Positions 53,117-64,000 of a stretch of 64,000 nucleotides of DNA are shown in pieces; the stretch's first letter is position 1, and each line of letters starts with the position of its first letter. Both the position numbers and the translations under genes were made by a program. The stretch lies in NCBI GenBank assembly GCA_027575765.1, contig JANBPT010000103.1, positions 1 through 64,000 on the forward strand, given 5' to 3'. The notes under the pieces were generated by a model, which was given only the letters and a program-made list of their open reading frames with translations, had not been told where the DNA came from and did no database searches. The stretch is from Tieghemiomyces parasiticus (lineage: Eukaryota > Kickxellomycota > Dimargaritomycetes > Dimargaritales > Dimargaritaceae).

Positions 53117-56065
53117 ATGGCCTCGTTCGGCTTCACCTACGAGGACCAGTCCAAAATCCTGGAGGACGCCCTCCAGGTGGTCAAGGTGCAGACCTACCAG
53201 ATGCGCCGCTGCCTCGAAAGCAACAAGCTCATGGACGGCCTCAAGCACTGCTCCACCATGCTGGCCGAGCTGCGCACATCGGCGCTGACCCCCAAGAACT
53301 ACTACGAACTGTACATGAGTATCTTTGACTCGATGCGCCACATGACAGATTTCCTCAAAGATGCCCACCTCACCGAGCGGCACCACTTGGCCGACCTCTA
53401 CGAGCTGGTGCAGTACGCTGGTAACATTATACCCCGCCTCTACCTCATGATCACCGTGGGCAGTGTCTACATGGCCATGGCAGACGCACCCGTCCGCGAA
53501 ATCATGCGGGATATGCTCGAAATGTCCCGGGGCGTGCAGCACCCGACCCGCGGCCTGTTTCTACGCTACTACCTAGGCCAGATGACAAAGGATTACCTAC
53601 CCACCGCCACGGGCGCCGCGTCCAATCCCAACCTCCACGACGTGGATGGGCCTTCGGCCACCGACGACCCGAGAGGCACCCTGCGTGACGCCGTCCAGTT
53701 TACCCTAACCAACTTTATCGAGATGAACAAGCTGTGGGTGCGCCTGCAGCACCAGGGCCATTCGCGTGACCGCGAGAAGCGCGAAATGGAGCGCCGTGAG
53801 CTTCGTACCCTGGTCGGCTCCAACTTCATCCGCCTCAGCCGCCTGGAAGGCGTGGACCTGGCCCTGTACCAGGAACTGATTTTGCCCAAGGTTCTCGAGC
53901 AGGTCGTCAACTGCCGTGACATGATCGCCCAGGAGTACCTGATGGAGGCTGCCATCCAGGTATTCGAAGACGACTTCCACCTGCGCACGCTCACCCCGCT
54001 GCTCACCGCCTGCGCCCAGCTCAATCCCAAAGTCAGCGTCAAGAACATTGTCATCGCTCTCCTGGACCGTATCGCTGCCTACGCCGCCCGCGCGGCTGAT
54101 GACGAGGCCGCCCATCAGCGCGACTTGGCTGACCGCGTCGAGGCGAGCCTGGAGCTTGAAGACTCGTCTGCCACCGCGTCCACCACGGTGCGTGGTATCC
54201 CGCAGGATGTGCAGCTTTTCGAGGTGTTTTGGCGGGAAATTGTGGCCCTCATCAACGCCCGCCCGGACATTGCGATGGAGGATGTGACCGCATTGTGCCT
54301 CTCCCTGGTTAAACTCACACTCAACTGCTACCCAGAGGAGTACGGCGACGTGGACCAGGTGCTGGACTTCCTCGCTGAGAAAGCCGAGCAGGCGAAGCTC
54401 AGCCCCGGCTTGCACGCCCCCAGTACCATCAACAATCTACTGGCTCTGATGCAGGAACCCGTACGTGCCTACCCGTCCGCCCTCGCCCTCCTGGAATTGC
54501 GACACTACGGCGAGCTGCTCGAACTCCTTACCTTCTCCACCCGCCGCGCCGTGGCCCGCCTGATTGTGGAAAAGATCTTGCAGGAGGAGACCTGGATTCG
54601 GTCCCGCCGCGACGCAGCGGGTATCCTAGGGTACTGCCAGGTGCTCATCAAGAGCCCCAAATCGGGTGGTGGTTCTGGTCGGTCGGCGGCCGGCGCCGCT
54701 GGGGTAGCTTCGCCGCGGTTTGGCGACCGCCGCAGCACCAGCAACCACCGCATCCCGCCCAGCAGTGGTCTCCTGGATGACGAGGACTACGCTGAGGACC
54801 AGGGCCTACTGGCCCGCCTGGTGCACCTATTCGCGGTGGAGGACCCGGATGAGCAGTTCCAACTGTTGGTCGACACCCAGAAGCTGTTCCTGGCCGGCGG
54901 AGACTTTGTACGCTACACATTCCCGCCGCTGGTGGTGCGAGCCTTACAACTGTTGCGCATCCTGGCGGCTGGGGAGGCCAGGGGCGAGGCCTGGGAACGT
55001 ACCTCGTCCCAGGTTTTCAAGTTTATCCACCAGCTGGTGGTTACCCTCAACGAGCGGGTAGAGCAGACCGGTGGCTGCGAGACGGCGCTGCGGCTGTTCC
55101 TACTGGCGGGTCAGAGCGCGGACGAGTACGGGTTCGAGGAGGTGGCGTACGAATTCTTTGTGCAGGCCTTTACGGTGTACGAGGAAAATATTTCCGAATC
55201 CCGCGCACAGTTCCAGGCCCTCAGCCTGATCGTGGGGGCCCTATACGCCACGCGCATGTTCAGCGAGGATAACTATGACACGCTGGTGCGCAAATGCATC
55301 CTGCATAGCAATAAGCTACTCAAGCGCCCCGATCAGTGCCGCGCCCTGGCCATGAGTAGCCACCTGTTCTGGCGGGTACCGATGACGGCCGATGACCCAG
55401 CGCACGTGCGCGAGGAGGCTTTGTTCCGCAATGGCCAACGCGTTCTGGAGACCCTGCAGCGCGCCATGAAGGTGGCTGACGCGTGCTTGGACTCGGTGAC
55501 CAACGTGGAGCTCCTGGTCGAGATCTTGGACCAGTATGTGTACTACTATGAGTGCCAGACCGACCACATCCAGGCCAACTTTCTCACGGGGCTTATCCAC
55601 ATTATCCACACCAATATCAACAATGTCGAGGCCTTCGCCTCCGCCGGTCCTGGCGGAGCTAGCCAGACGACGTCGACACACGCGGCGTCGTCCTCGACCA
55701 TCTACCCGCGCCAGGGTCCTCTCACCGAGCACATCGTGCAGTACTTCCATCGCATTCTCAACCATCTGGATACGCGGAAGCGCAGTGCAGGCCGCCGCGC
55801 CGATCCCCGGCGGGGTTTCGCCAGCGACCTCGACTCGGCGGCGAGCCAGGGTCCTACGGCCACGGCGGATGGGATCAGCCGTGACGAGGATGACCGGAGC
55901 GACGCGGATGAGATGAGCGGTACCGGGCCCGGTTTCGAGGAAGCCAACCCCTTCGCCAGCCCCGGGTTCCGGTCTGGCAGCCCGTCCCGCGGCGGTTTAG
56001 ATGACACCAACGACCTGAGCGGGTTCCCGGATTACTCGGAAATCGACACCAGTGCCGGTATGTAA
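53117..56065 (+). CDS. VPS35: Retromer subunit Vps35
   Basis: A single exon of 982 residues. Vps35 is the alpha-solenoid core of retromer, which returns cargo receptors from endosomes to the Golgi or plasma membrane. The N-terminal block has the invariant PRLYLM (106-111), which binds Vps26/Rab7-linked partners, preceded by the LEDALQVVKVQTYQMRRCLE helix. Helical repeats follow, for example NFIEMNKLWVRLQHQG, RNELRTLVG-like RRELRTLVGSNFIRLSRLEG and VEILDQYVYYYEC. The Vps29-binding C-terminal half is present. The last ~130 residues are a low-complexity acidic, Ser/Gly-rich extension ending DTSAGM, longer than in yeast. ATG at 53117 has a CGTC context and is the first in-frame start. Confidence 0.96.
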   Translation: MASFGFTYEDQSKILEDALQVVKVQTYQMRRCLESNKLMDGLKHCSTMLAELRTSALTPKNYYELYMSIFDSMRHMTDFLKDAHLTERHHLADLYELVQYAGNIIPRLYLMITVGSVYMAMADAPVREIMRDMLEMSRGVQHPTRGLFLRYYLGQMTKDYLPTATGAASNPNLHDVDGPSATDDPRGTLRDAVQFTLTNFIEMNKLWVRLQHQGHSRDREKREMERRELRTLVGSNFIRLSRLEGVDLALYQELILPKVLEQVVNCRDMIAQEYLMEAAIQVFEDDFHLRTLTPLLTACAQLNPKVSVKNIVIALLDRIAAYAARAADDEAAHQRDLADRVEASLELEDSSATASTTVRGIPQDVQLFEVFWREIVALINARPDIAMEDVTALCLSLVKLTLNCYPEEYGDVDQVLDFLAEKAEQAKLSPGLHAPSTINNLLALMQEPVRAYPSALALLELRHYGELLELLTFSTRRAVARLIVEKILQEETWIRSRRDAAGILGYCQVLIKSPKSGGGSGRSAAGAAGVASPRFGDRRSTSNHRIPPSSGLLDDEDYAEDQGLLARLVHLFAVEDPDEQFQLLVDTQKLFLAGGDFVRYTFPPLVVRALQLLRILAAGEARGEAWERTSSQVFKFIHQLVVTLNERVEQTGGCETALRLFLLAGQSADEYGFEEVAYEFFVQAFTVYEENISESRAQFQALSLIVGALYATRMFSEDNYDTLVRKCILHSNKLLKRPDQCRALAMSSHLFWRVPMTADDPAHVREEALFRNGQRVLETLQRAMKVADACLDSVTNVELLVEILDQYVYYYECQTDHIQANFLTGLIHIIHTNINNVEAFASAGPGGASQTTSTHAASSSTIYPRQGPLTEHIVQYFHRILNHLDTRKRSAGRRADPRRGFASDLDSAASQGPTATADGISRDEDDRSDADEMSGTGPGFEEANPFASPGFRSGSPSRGGLDDTNDLSGFPDYSEIDTSAGM

Positions 56066-56624
56066 AACGCGGCTATAAAACCATTAAAGCCATGTCCGCA
56101 GAGGCCAAGTGGGTACTCGTATGGCCCACAATTTGACCTGGTTTGTCTGTCCGTTCAACTTCCCTAATGCCACGCTGGTTGCTTCGTTGTTTGTATTACC
56201 GGGGAGTTACATTTAATTGCCATAGTTGCACACCGTATTTTACGCTTTCTGTTGACCATTGTCATAAACCTTACTATCGGACTTTTCAACCGTGGAATGG
56301 CCTTTACATTAGAGTGGCAGCCTGGTGAGGGAAATGCGTCTTGGTCGTATACTGGCAAAGTGAGTTTATTGGCCTGTGATGCTGGTGGTGTGCCTGTCGT
56401 GGGCTATTACTCTGGCGCACCTCAGATGGAGAGCCAAGAGAGGATATCCTATGTAGAAGCCCATGGTTCATGTGCTAAATTTCGAAAAAAAACAACAAAC
56501 AAAAACAAAAGTGGCACCGTAGGTGGGCTTGAAAAAGGCCCGATGGCCACGGCGCAACTGCCACGATGGGCCCCCTCACCCCGGGGGGAGGGGAAGTATT
56601 GGGAGAGGGGCAAAGAGAAGTAAT
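56066..56624. other. Convergent intergenic region (VPS35 / GDH)
   Basis: Holds both 3' ends. An A-rich stretch with repeated AAAAACA units lies near 56486-56510. The ORF at 56252-56623 has no family signal. Confidence 0.45.
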
Positions 56625-59082
56625 CTAGTTGCCTGAGCTGAACAGCGCGCCGGAACCTTCGTACACGGTGGCGATCTTGCGGATGGCGTTGGACAGGGCG
56701 GCGGTGCGGTAGTCAATGCTGAGTTCGTTGGCGGTAGCACGGGTTTCCTCGCAGGCATCGATCATGGTATCTTCGAGGCCAGAGTAGACTAGTTCGTGTT
56801 CCTCAGCGCCGTGGATGAGTTGGCGACGCTCCGAGTCGGTGAGCTGGCGGCCGGCGTTCTGCTCGACGAGGTCCAGTAGCTGAGTCTTGCCACGTTCGTC
56901 CCACTTCTTGTTTATGCGGCCAAACCGCACGTGGGACAGGTTCTTGAGCCACTCAAAGTAGGACACGCAGACGCCTCCGGCGTTCAGCAGGAGGTCCGGG
57001 ATCACTCCCACATTACGCGCCAGCAGCGCATCGTGGGCGCCTGGCGTCATGGGACCATTGGCCGCCTCGCCCACCAGCTTGGCACGGACGCGGTGTGCAT
57101 TCTTTAGCCCGATCTGGCGTTCCAGGGCCGCCGGAATAAGCACGTCGCACTCGAGTTCCAGCACAGTCTGCGGGTCATCTATGACCTGGATCCCGGCCAG
57201 CCCCCGGAAACTACCCGTCTCGTTACGATGGTTGAACAATCTCTCCACGTCCAGGCCCTCGGAGCAGTAGGCAGTGCAGTCACGCTCGCCGATCCCGATC
57301 ACCTTGGCCCCGTTGCTCTCAAAGAACTTGGCCGCCCAGTAGCCGACGTTGCCGAACCCTTGAATCACCACAGTAAGGTCACTGACCTTACCCGGTACCT
57401 TGTACTTCTCCTGGACCTCCGGATAGGAAATGAATTCTCGGATGCCGTAGTACACGCCCAGCCCGGTGGCCTCGGTACGGCCGCGTACGCCACCCTGGGA
57501 TATGGGCTTCCCCGTCACGCACCCGGCAGCATTCACGTCGGTGTGGTTGAACTGGCGGTACGTGTCCATGATCCAGGACATTTCACGGGCCGAGGTACCC
57601 ACGTCAGGGGCTGGTACGTCAATACCCGGACCGATAAAGCCCTTCTGGCATAGCTCCATGGTATAGCGGCGGGTGATACGCTCCAGCTGAGCCGGGGTCC
57701 ACTCCCTCGGGTCGATCATGACTCCGCCCTTAGCTCCGCCGAAGGGAACGTTGACCACGGCACACTTGTACGTCATCTGCCGAGGTGTCCAGGAGGAATC
57801 CAAGGGATGTGCAGACAGCGATGATATTGTTAGGCGAGGAGCTAGTGCTCGCCAATAGGCCTTGTGTCACTGTTACCCCCGGGTATCCGACTAAAGAAGT
57901 ACCTGCTCCCCTTGACACTTACCAGAGAGGCCAGTGCTTCAACCTCATGTAGGTCGACTTCGGGTGAGAAGCGGATGCCACCCTTGGCAGGGAGGCGGTG
58001 GCGTGAGTGCTGGGCACGGTAGCCGTGGACGATACGATAGTTGTTCTCGTCGATCTGGTCGGCAGGATGGTAGAGAGTGGGGGGGGGGTGAGGAAAGGAT
58101 AGCCATGGCGAGGGTTGGTGCGGCGGCTATGGGAGTCTGTCGAGGGTTGGAAGGTCACCTGGTACCACGGGAAGCCAGTATGACACGGACACGGGACGCT
58201 GTCATAGTACCTTTGCCAGCATGCGATCTAGCCGCAGGTCAGGTCACTTACTTCGATGGGGAACGAAACGCTTAGCACGCAGTCCACCGCGCGAATGTGG
58301 GCGAGGGTCTTGGGGTGAACATTGCTAACCTTGGCGGCACGATCGAAGAACATACCCACGGACTCGAGAAACTGGGGCTCATGGTCCTCGGTGGCGGAAT
58401 TAGTGGCAGCTGGGGAAAAGAATGTCGGCCAACGTTTTCGCCGGTTGTTCGGGTCCCAATTTGGAAGAGCGTACCATTAATATCTGGGCTTCAATCGAGT
58501 GTACCAACGCGCCCGCTAACCGGCACACATGTAGCGCTGCCTAGGCCATTGAGGAACTTACCGGTGCTGAGCTGGCGGCCCCATCGTGCCGGAGGTCGTA
58601 GAGAGCCACGGAGCGGATTGGATGTCAGCCTTAGCAAAGGTACAATTATCAGCGGGAGACCACATTATAGAATATATATAATTAATGACGGTTGGTAACC
58701 AGGAGGCACGTTGGGTATACACTTTACCCTCAAGGTTTGGTATTGAATATCACAGCCAGAAGATGGGCCCGGATAAATGTATGCCAATGATTCGCGCACA
58801 GCTCCCGCACATATCGAAGGGAATGTAAGTTCCCAACGTGGGTGAGAGCTGAGGCCACGGGGGAGCAGTCACAGCAGGCCACGCTCCTTGCCCACGCCCG
58901 TCGCGGCCTGGGGACCTGTGGCAGGGGTACCACGACACACCTTGTTCTTTAACCCACGTCCCTTCCCACCCACACGTCAGAAAGCGGGCTCAGACCGTGG
59001 GGTATAAACCCTGACAGTTCAAGGCAGGCTAGGACACTTACCTATGCCAGGGCTGATTGCGGAGAAGACGAGGAATGGGCAT
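56625..59082 (-). CDS. Mitochondrial glutamate dehydrogenase, GLUD type with antenna-like insert (5 exons)
   Basis: Exons 59082-59042, 58629-58562, 58409-58252, 58054-57923 and 57776-56625 join in phase to 516 residues; introns are 412, 152, 197 and 146 bp, all starting GTAAGT. The enzyme interconverts glutamate and 2-oxoglutarate with NAD(P). The first ~37 residues (MPIPRLLRNQPWHRL onward, ending GRQLST) are Arg-rich without acidic residues, a mitochondrial presequence. Core motifs are GYRAQHSRHRLPAKGGIRFS (substrate site), MTYKCAVVNVPFGGAKGG, GPGIDVPAPDVGT and the Rossmann QGFGNVG. Between FEWLKNLSH and VYSGLEDTM is an extra helical segment of about 45 residues in the place of the animal GDH antenna. 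Most of the long open frame begins inside exon 4's intron, so the true start needs four small upstream exons. Exon 1 and its 412-bp intron are the least certain. Confidence 0.92.
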
Positions 59083-60098
59083 GGTGGGCCGGATTGCGAT
59101 GGTGGATTGGGGCAATATCCAAATAAATATCGAAAAGGCGCGGAGATGAGGTGTAGGGTCCGTACAAACTACAAGGCACACTTAGTAAAAAGTGAAGAAG
59201 TATCAGGTTGCTATGATGAACGTAAGGATACAGGCGGTTAAGTGTCGTGGGTAAAAGTATAGGGAAGGCTGGCGAAGACGGAAGCGGATAAACTGTGACG
59301 GCAGCGGACCAGCAAAGTAGGTTTCATTATATAAAGGACGAGCGCCAAACTAGATACAAATATAGAGGCCAATGGCGTTGGCGTTGGGGAAGGAGGGAAA
59401 TCAGGGTTTACGTAGACCCCTCACCGATTGTACTCTTCATCCCGTCTCCTCCTCCACCTGCAGGTCATTTCGATGTCGGGTGCCAGTCACAGACCTAGAG
59501 CCACCCTTCCCTTCAGCTGACGTGGAGATGCGAGGGCCAGCTGGGGGTGACCGGCGGTCAATCGTCAAGGCTTACCAACATCCCACTTCCGTTTTTAGAC
59601 CTGTGTGACTGCTGACCTGGCGAGCAACACGGCACCGACAATCCCTGCGGGCCCTAATATCCACCGCACTTCACCCCCCCCAATACACCGGCGCCAACAC
59701 GACGGGGCGCGGCTTGAAATGGCCGTTTCTTGTTAGTGGATACTCTCTTCGGCACGCCATTAAGATCTGATCACCTCTTTTCGCTATCCGCCCCAGTTCT
59801 TTTATGTCCCACATTGATCATCCCCTACTGCGTCGACCGGCGAAGGGCCTACCACAGCGCACCCACCCATCACTGACGCATTTTCTGTTCGGCATGGTAG
59901 GTGCGTCGTTTCCGCTCGTGGTGCTGACCGCCGCCCCTACATATCTGCACGACCATACATTGACCGACATTGGGTGAATTCCTAGTCATACTGATTTAGT
60001 AGGTTCGAGAATACTGACGTGGGCGCCATTTGGCCTGAGTGTCGTCAAGGGGGAGGTGACAGATGGAATAGTCATGGTGGCGTATAGACCGTTAGTGG
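59083..60098. other. Intergenic region upstream of GDH
   Basis: The GDH promoter and the MED1 3' end should be here. AT-rich patches at 59110-59135 and 59325-59365. No ORF supported. Confidence 0.4.
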
Positions 60099-62292
60099 TT
60101 ACGAGGTCGGTTCCGAGGCCAGCCGGGCCTGTGCCCGCTGCCATATCCAATGGATGAGGAGCGGGATGCTCTGGCCGATAGTCAGCACCTGCGTCAACCG
60201 CTCGGCCTCACAGACCCCCACTAAGATGCCGAGAATCCGGTCGTCCACGGCTGCCGGGGTGTCACCGAGTCCGCCCAGGGCGGGTCCGGCGACGACCGTG
60301 CGGTCGTGACAGTGTACGGTGATGTACGGGTACGGGTCAAGCTCCAGGAACACGTCTACGGTGACGGTGTACCGCCGCTCCTCCGGGAAGAGCAGTATAG
60401 CCGTCACTACCAACTTATTGGGACTCTCCGCGACGACTTCTACAGGTACGTCGGTATCGGTGGTGGCCACGAAGGCCGACAGGTCGGTCACAGCCTCGTG
60501 GGTCGGTCCGCCAGTGGGGTGGACGTAGGCGGTGCGGAAACAGCTCTGGAAAAGCGTGTTGAAGAGCGTCTGTTGGCGCAGGAGCTGGATCATCAGGTGC
60601 AATTGGCTGGGGTGCGAAAACGGGAGTCGATGTACCACTCGACCAGCAGAGGGCTCCCCGGTGTACATGAAGCGGAGACACGGGGCAGCTGTTGCCGGAG
60701 GTGGGGTCCAGACGAAGCTGGAACTGGTGAGGGTGGTAGCGTAATCAGGCGCCGGTCCGACCATACCAGCGCTGTCCCGGCCAGGATCGGTGGCCGCCAG
60801 GAGCAGGGCCTCCACGCTGACCAGTGGTGGCCCAACGGGGGCACTGAAATCGTGTAGGCTCAGGCCGCCCAGCATCGACAGGGACTTGGCGTAGGTTTCG
60901 GTCACCACCACGGGCGGGGACAGGTGGGCCACGAAGCGGGCCTGCGCGGCCGGGCCGTTCTCTGGGGTCGGGTGGAAATAATCAATGAAAAAGCCTGGGA
61001 TGGCCGCGTTGGGGGCGCGTACGCGATCCTTGAGATCGTCCGGGTCCAGGACCATTCCGTCGGGTCCGGCTGCGTCGTCCTGATCCCGCCCGGCTTTTAC
61101 CACGAAGCGGTCCCGGGACTCGGGGAGGAAGCAGATGGGCACGGTGGACTCCTCGACGCTGATCCAGAGCTTCTGAAATTGAGCTGGTGTGAGAAAAATC
61201 GTTTAGGACGCGTGTAAAATAATAATAATCGATAGCGCGGTTAGAAAGTGGGCTGCCAGTTAACTGTCAGCCATTAACGTGGAACGCGCCAATGGTACAG
61301 CCCAAACCATCCACGGCAGGCGTCTACTTACGGAGGTCGAGGGCATCGAAATCCAAGGGATCAGACAGATTTTGTAACACGGTCCGGCAGTAAACCTCGG
61401 GGGCCCAGTACAGCAGGGTGGGGGCCGGACGGTAGCAGTCCGGGTAGGGGATACCGTGGCCCTTGGAAAGAACGGCCGGTAGAGATCCGTCAAGAGCGGT
61501 CCGCTCCGCATCGAAGATGGTGCAGAGATCCCGCCGGATGACATGCATCAGACGGAAGAAGTCGATGCGCTCGTATTGGGTGGTGAGGCGGTCGAGGAGG
61601 GCCAAAGTGGCAATACTCTGGGCGAAAGCCGGCTCATCGCGCCGTGCGAGCTGGTCGGTCAGCGTCCGGTCAACCCGTGGGTCCGGGGTGGCGCCCGTGG
61701 CGTAGGTGACCTTGGTGGAGAGGATCTCGCCCGTACCGGCGAGTTCCACGTCCACCACGGCGATGGCGCCGCACAGGGTCACAGTGGTCGTGTTGCGGCC
61801 GGCTGAGGCGTGGCTGTCGACGTAGTGGGTCATACGCTGCTCATGGGCCAGATCAAGCAGCTGCTGGACGCGCTGCTGCGTCTCCAGTTCGGGGTCCCCG
61901 CACTGACCTCGGAGCGCCTGTAATCCCTCCTGTAGAACGGTCCGGTTACGCTGAGTGAGGGCCAGCAGCCGTGACTCGTCCTTCATGGAGTTGTGCATCC
62001 GCCGCAGGAGTACGTTGGATGTGGTCATCGTAAAGGCTTCGGACGCCAGAGTCTTGTCGCGGAAGACCTGGAACGACTGACGTAACTGCTGGACGGCCTT
62101 GGTGAACTCGCCCTGTACCGCGTCCACGTTAACAGGGCCCAGCGGGTGTAGCTCGGCCTGCTGACGGAGCGGGGAGGCGGCCGGGGCCTGAGATTCGGCA
62201 GACGGGGGCTGATAGCGCTCGACCAGGGCCTGGAGGGAGGTCTGGAGCAGGCATATCAGGTCTTGCGCCGTGGTGGACGAAGACGCGGCCAT
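60099..62292 (-). CDS. MED1: Mediator complex subunit 1 (2 exons)
   Basis: Exon 1 62292-61332 and exon 2 61183-60099, joined by a 148-bp GTAAGT...CAG intron in matching phase, encode 681 residues. MED1 is a middle-module Mediator subunit contacted by transcription factors. The N-terminal ~130 residues are helical (for example FTKAVQQLRQSFQVFRDKT). The Med1 domain follows with AVVDVELAGTGEILSTKVTY and a FAQSIATLALLDRL helix, then a beta-rich second half with FFIDYFHPTPENG and LRQQTLFNTLFQSCF. Exon 1 read alone would stop five bases into the intron (stop at 61326-61324), and exon 2 has no ATG start, so both frames need each other. The family is divergent at sequence level; the domain order supports the call, with modest uncertainty. 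Confidence 0.82.
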
Positions 62293-63860
62293 GGTCGAAC
62301 CTGTGACGAAGGAATGAGGATGACTCGATGAGGTTGGTAGTTAAGGTAAAAAAAATGCGGCGGAAAGAAATTTGTTACAGGAGGCATATGGCCCATCGGT
62401 AAATGGAGCGAGCAGGGCGACCCTGGGCTGGGAGATGCCTTTGCGAGTTTGCTTCCTTGAACATGCGGCTAGGGCCTGGCTGTATACGCTATTGACTGCA
62501 AGGAGCCGTAATTCTTTTCAGAGAACTGGTGGTCAGTCTTGGCCATCATTTGGTGGTTCGTTACAAAATCATGTGAATCCCCGGAACCTAGGTTCTCGGA
62601 GAACATTTACCCGTGCGGACACGCTCTACCCGTCGCCCTGGTGAGACGAAGAGTAGCCGATCGACAATTACATGTAGCTCTTGCCAGTTCCACAAATATT
62701 GTCCGCCTCTTTCTAACCGATAAATCCAGCACCGGAGCGGTTAGGCACGCAGAAGGGAGCATAAATCTACGTACCCAGGGTGCCTAATGGGTCAAATCAA
62801 TATTCCTGTAGCTGTTACGATACTGTTGGAGCCCGCTGAGCGTGGGCAAGCGGGTGCCGTCCCTGTAGAATCCTGCGTGGCTTTGCCGCTTCAGCTCGCA
62901 CCAGGCAACTGGGGGCTGACTGATCGGTAATGACTACTGCGGTTGTGAAGCCCGAGAATTATCAGTTGGCTGTGAAACCGAACTACTGGCTCGGCGCTCA
63001 ACGCATTGACATCGGTTTCCCGTAGTCAGCACCCTGAAAAAAAACTGAACTGTGTGAGGAAAGGTGAGGCTATACATCTCGTCACTGCACTCACGGAAGG
63101 AAGGGGCATGAAAATTGACCGCCAGGGATAGTGGCCGACTGCGGCCCTCATGTCGGCTTGGATCGAATGGTCCAATCACGGAGAGAAATCGGGCCGGGTA
63201 GGGTTGTTACTAATCTGGTTCCTCTTGTCGTACGTCACAGCAAGATAAATTAATCTCTTATTGGGCGGATGAAGGGTGTGGAGGGGGGATGTAAGAGGAT
63301 ATGGAGGCCACCGTCACCAAGACAAGACAGGCCACATGCACTCTAACTAGGGCGTGGTTGCCAGATCCTATCAGCCACGCACCTCTTGTGTATCAAGCGA
63401 TATGCTTCCTACCCGACTCACTTGCTGGTCTATGTCCACGCAGTATCTTGCCAGATTTAGCATGATCCAAGATCACCTGATTCCGCAACAGTGTATCCTC
63501 CCCACTGTAGCTGGGGAAGAATGGCGTGGCTCTCCTTCACCCCAGCACCAGTAGGGAAGCGCGACGATGGGTAATAATTTTTCCATTTTGTAGCACAAAA
63601 GGCGAATGAATAGCCAGCTGCCGATATGTATCCCGATCGGGCATTGACAGCGCCTTGTCACTGGCTAGCTAACGATTATAGCATCTACGTCCGTGCAAAG
63701 CGGAGAAGGAGGGGCTCCCTTAGCACGCCTCGATAGCTCACCACTGACTGGCTTGGCCTCCTCTTGGGCTACGGACCCTCAGTGCCAGTATCCACCGCAG
63801 TTGGCACTGGCTCTCCCTCCTCTGCGCCATGCTACTTTTTTGCTGAAGCCGCGTTGAGCC
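62293..63860. other. Right-hand non-coding region
   Basis: Upstream of MED1. No ORF above about 90 codons and no family signal. An A run at 62348-62354 and a G run at 63282-63287 are visible. No tRNA was recognised. Confidence 0.4.
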
Positions 63861-63862
63861 GC

Positions 63863-63869
63863 TATATAA
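63863..63869 (+). promoter_or_regulatory. TATA-like box near the right edge
   Basis: TATATAA on the plus strand followed by about 125 bp of pyrimidine-rich sequence to the window end, similar to leaders of other genes here. It could be the core promoter of a gene beyond the edge; no start codon with a convincing frame is visible. Confidence 0.25.
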
Positions 63870-64000
63870 CTCGGATGTTCGATCGCCTGGAAGCCACCTT
63901 AACCTCTCTTCAGTCAGTGCCAAACGATCCGCTTCACTTGGTACCTTACCTTTATCCAGTGCCACAACTTTTCTTCGGGCCTGCATTTTCTTTGTTTTAC

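Overview
The window looks like a nuclear contig of an early-diverging (zygomycete-grade) fungus. The signs are a fungal-style gene set (Tho2, a kinase-less Mad3-type checkpoint protein, fungal Med1, Sil1, Tah18, a Sky1/SRPK kinase), short GT-AG introns (13 placed here, 144-537 bp, ten of them starting GTAAGT), strong preference for C/G-ending codons, and small secreted Ala/Ser-rich proteins with GPI-like tails. Placement in Kickxellomycotina or Dimargaritales is only a guess.

Layout. (1) Positions 1 to about 7200 are a transposon nest around RNA polymerase III genes. It holds the 3' part of a 5S rRNA gene at the left edge, tRNA-Thr(AGT) on + at 2926, tRNA-Val(CAC) on - at 6145-6218, and two families of LTR-like repeats, each as an inverted pair (A1/A2 and B1/B2). 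A complete 1293-bp mariner (DD34D) element is inserted in copy B1; its transposase carries one in-frame amber codon. Copy B2 preserves the empty site. The older parts of this region are almost free of CpG. (2) About 7200-21700 is mostly non-coding, with normal CpG. Its only convincing genes are two paralogous secreted proteins on the - strand (10364-10816 and 15387-15671). (3) From 21747 to 62292 lies ordinary gene space with twelve conserved genes: THO2 (+), an ACSF2-like acyl-CoA synthetase (+), EF2 (-), SIL1 (-), TAH18/NDOR1 (-), Rab GDI (-), an SRPK kinase (+), MAD3 (-), a PCID2/Thp1-type PCI protein (+), VPS35 (+), a GLUD-type mitochondrial glutamate dehydrogenase (-) and Mediator subunit MED1 (-). 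(4) 62293-64000 has no gene I can support. A TATA-like box near 63863 may belong to a gene beyond the edge.

The genes are housekeeping and do not form a cluster. Loose themes are mRNA biogenesis and export (THO2, the TREX-2-like PCI protein, SRPK, MED1), membrane traffic (GDI, VPS35) and mitochondrial or ER metabolism (ACSF2, GDH, SIL1). Gene models were assembled by eye from reading frame, splice-site phase and family alignment. The least certain pieces are the start-codon-only first exon of GDI and the first intron of GDH. I found no clearly new multi-gene system. The most unusual features are the Pol III-associated transposon nest, its CpG decay, the intact-looking mariner, and the antenna-like insert in the glutamate dehydrogenase.
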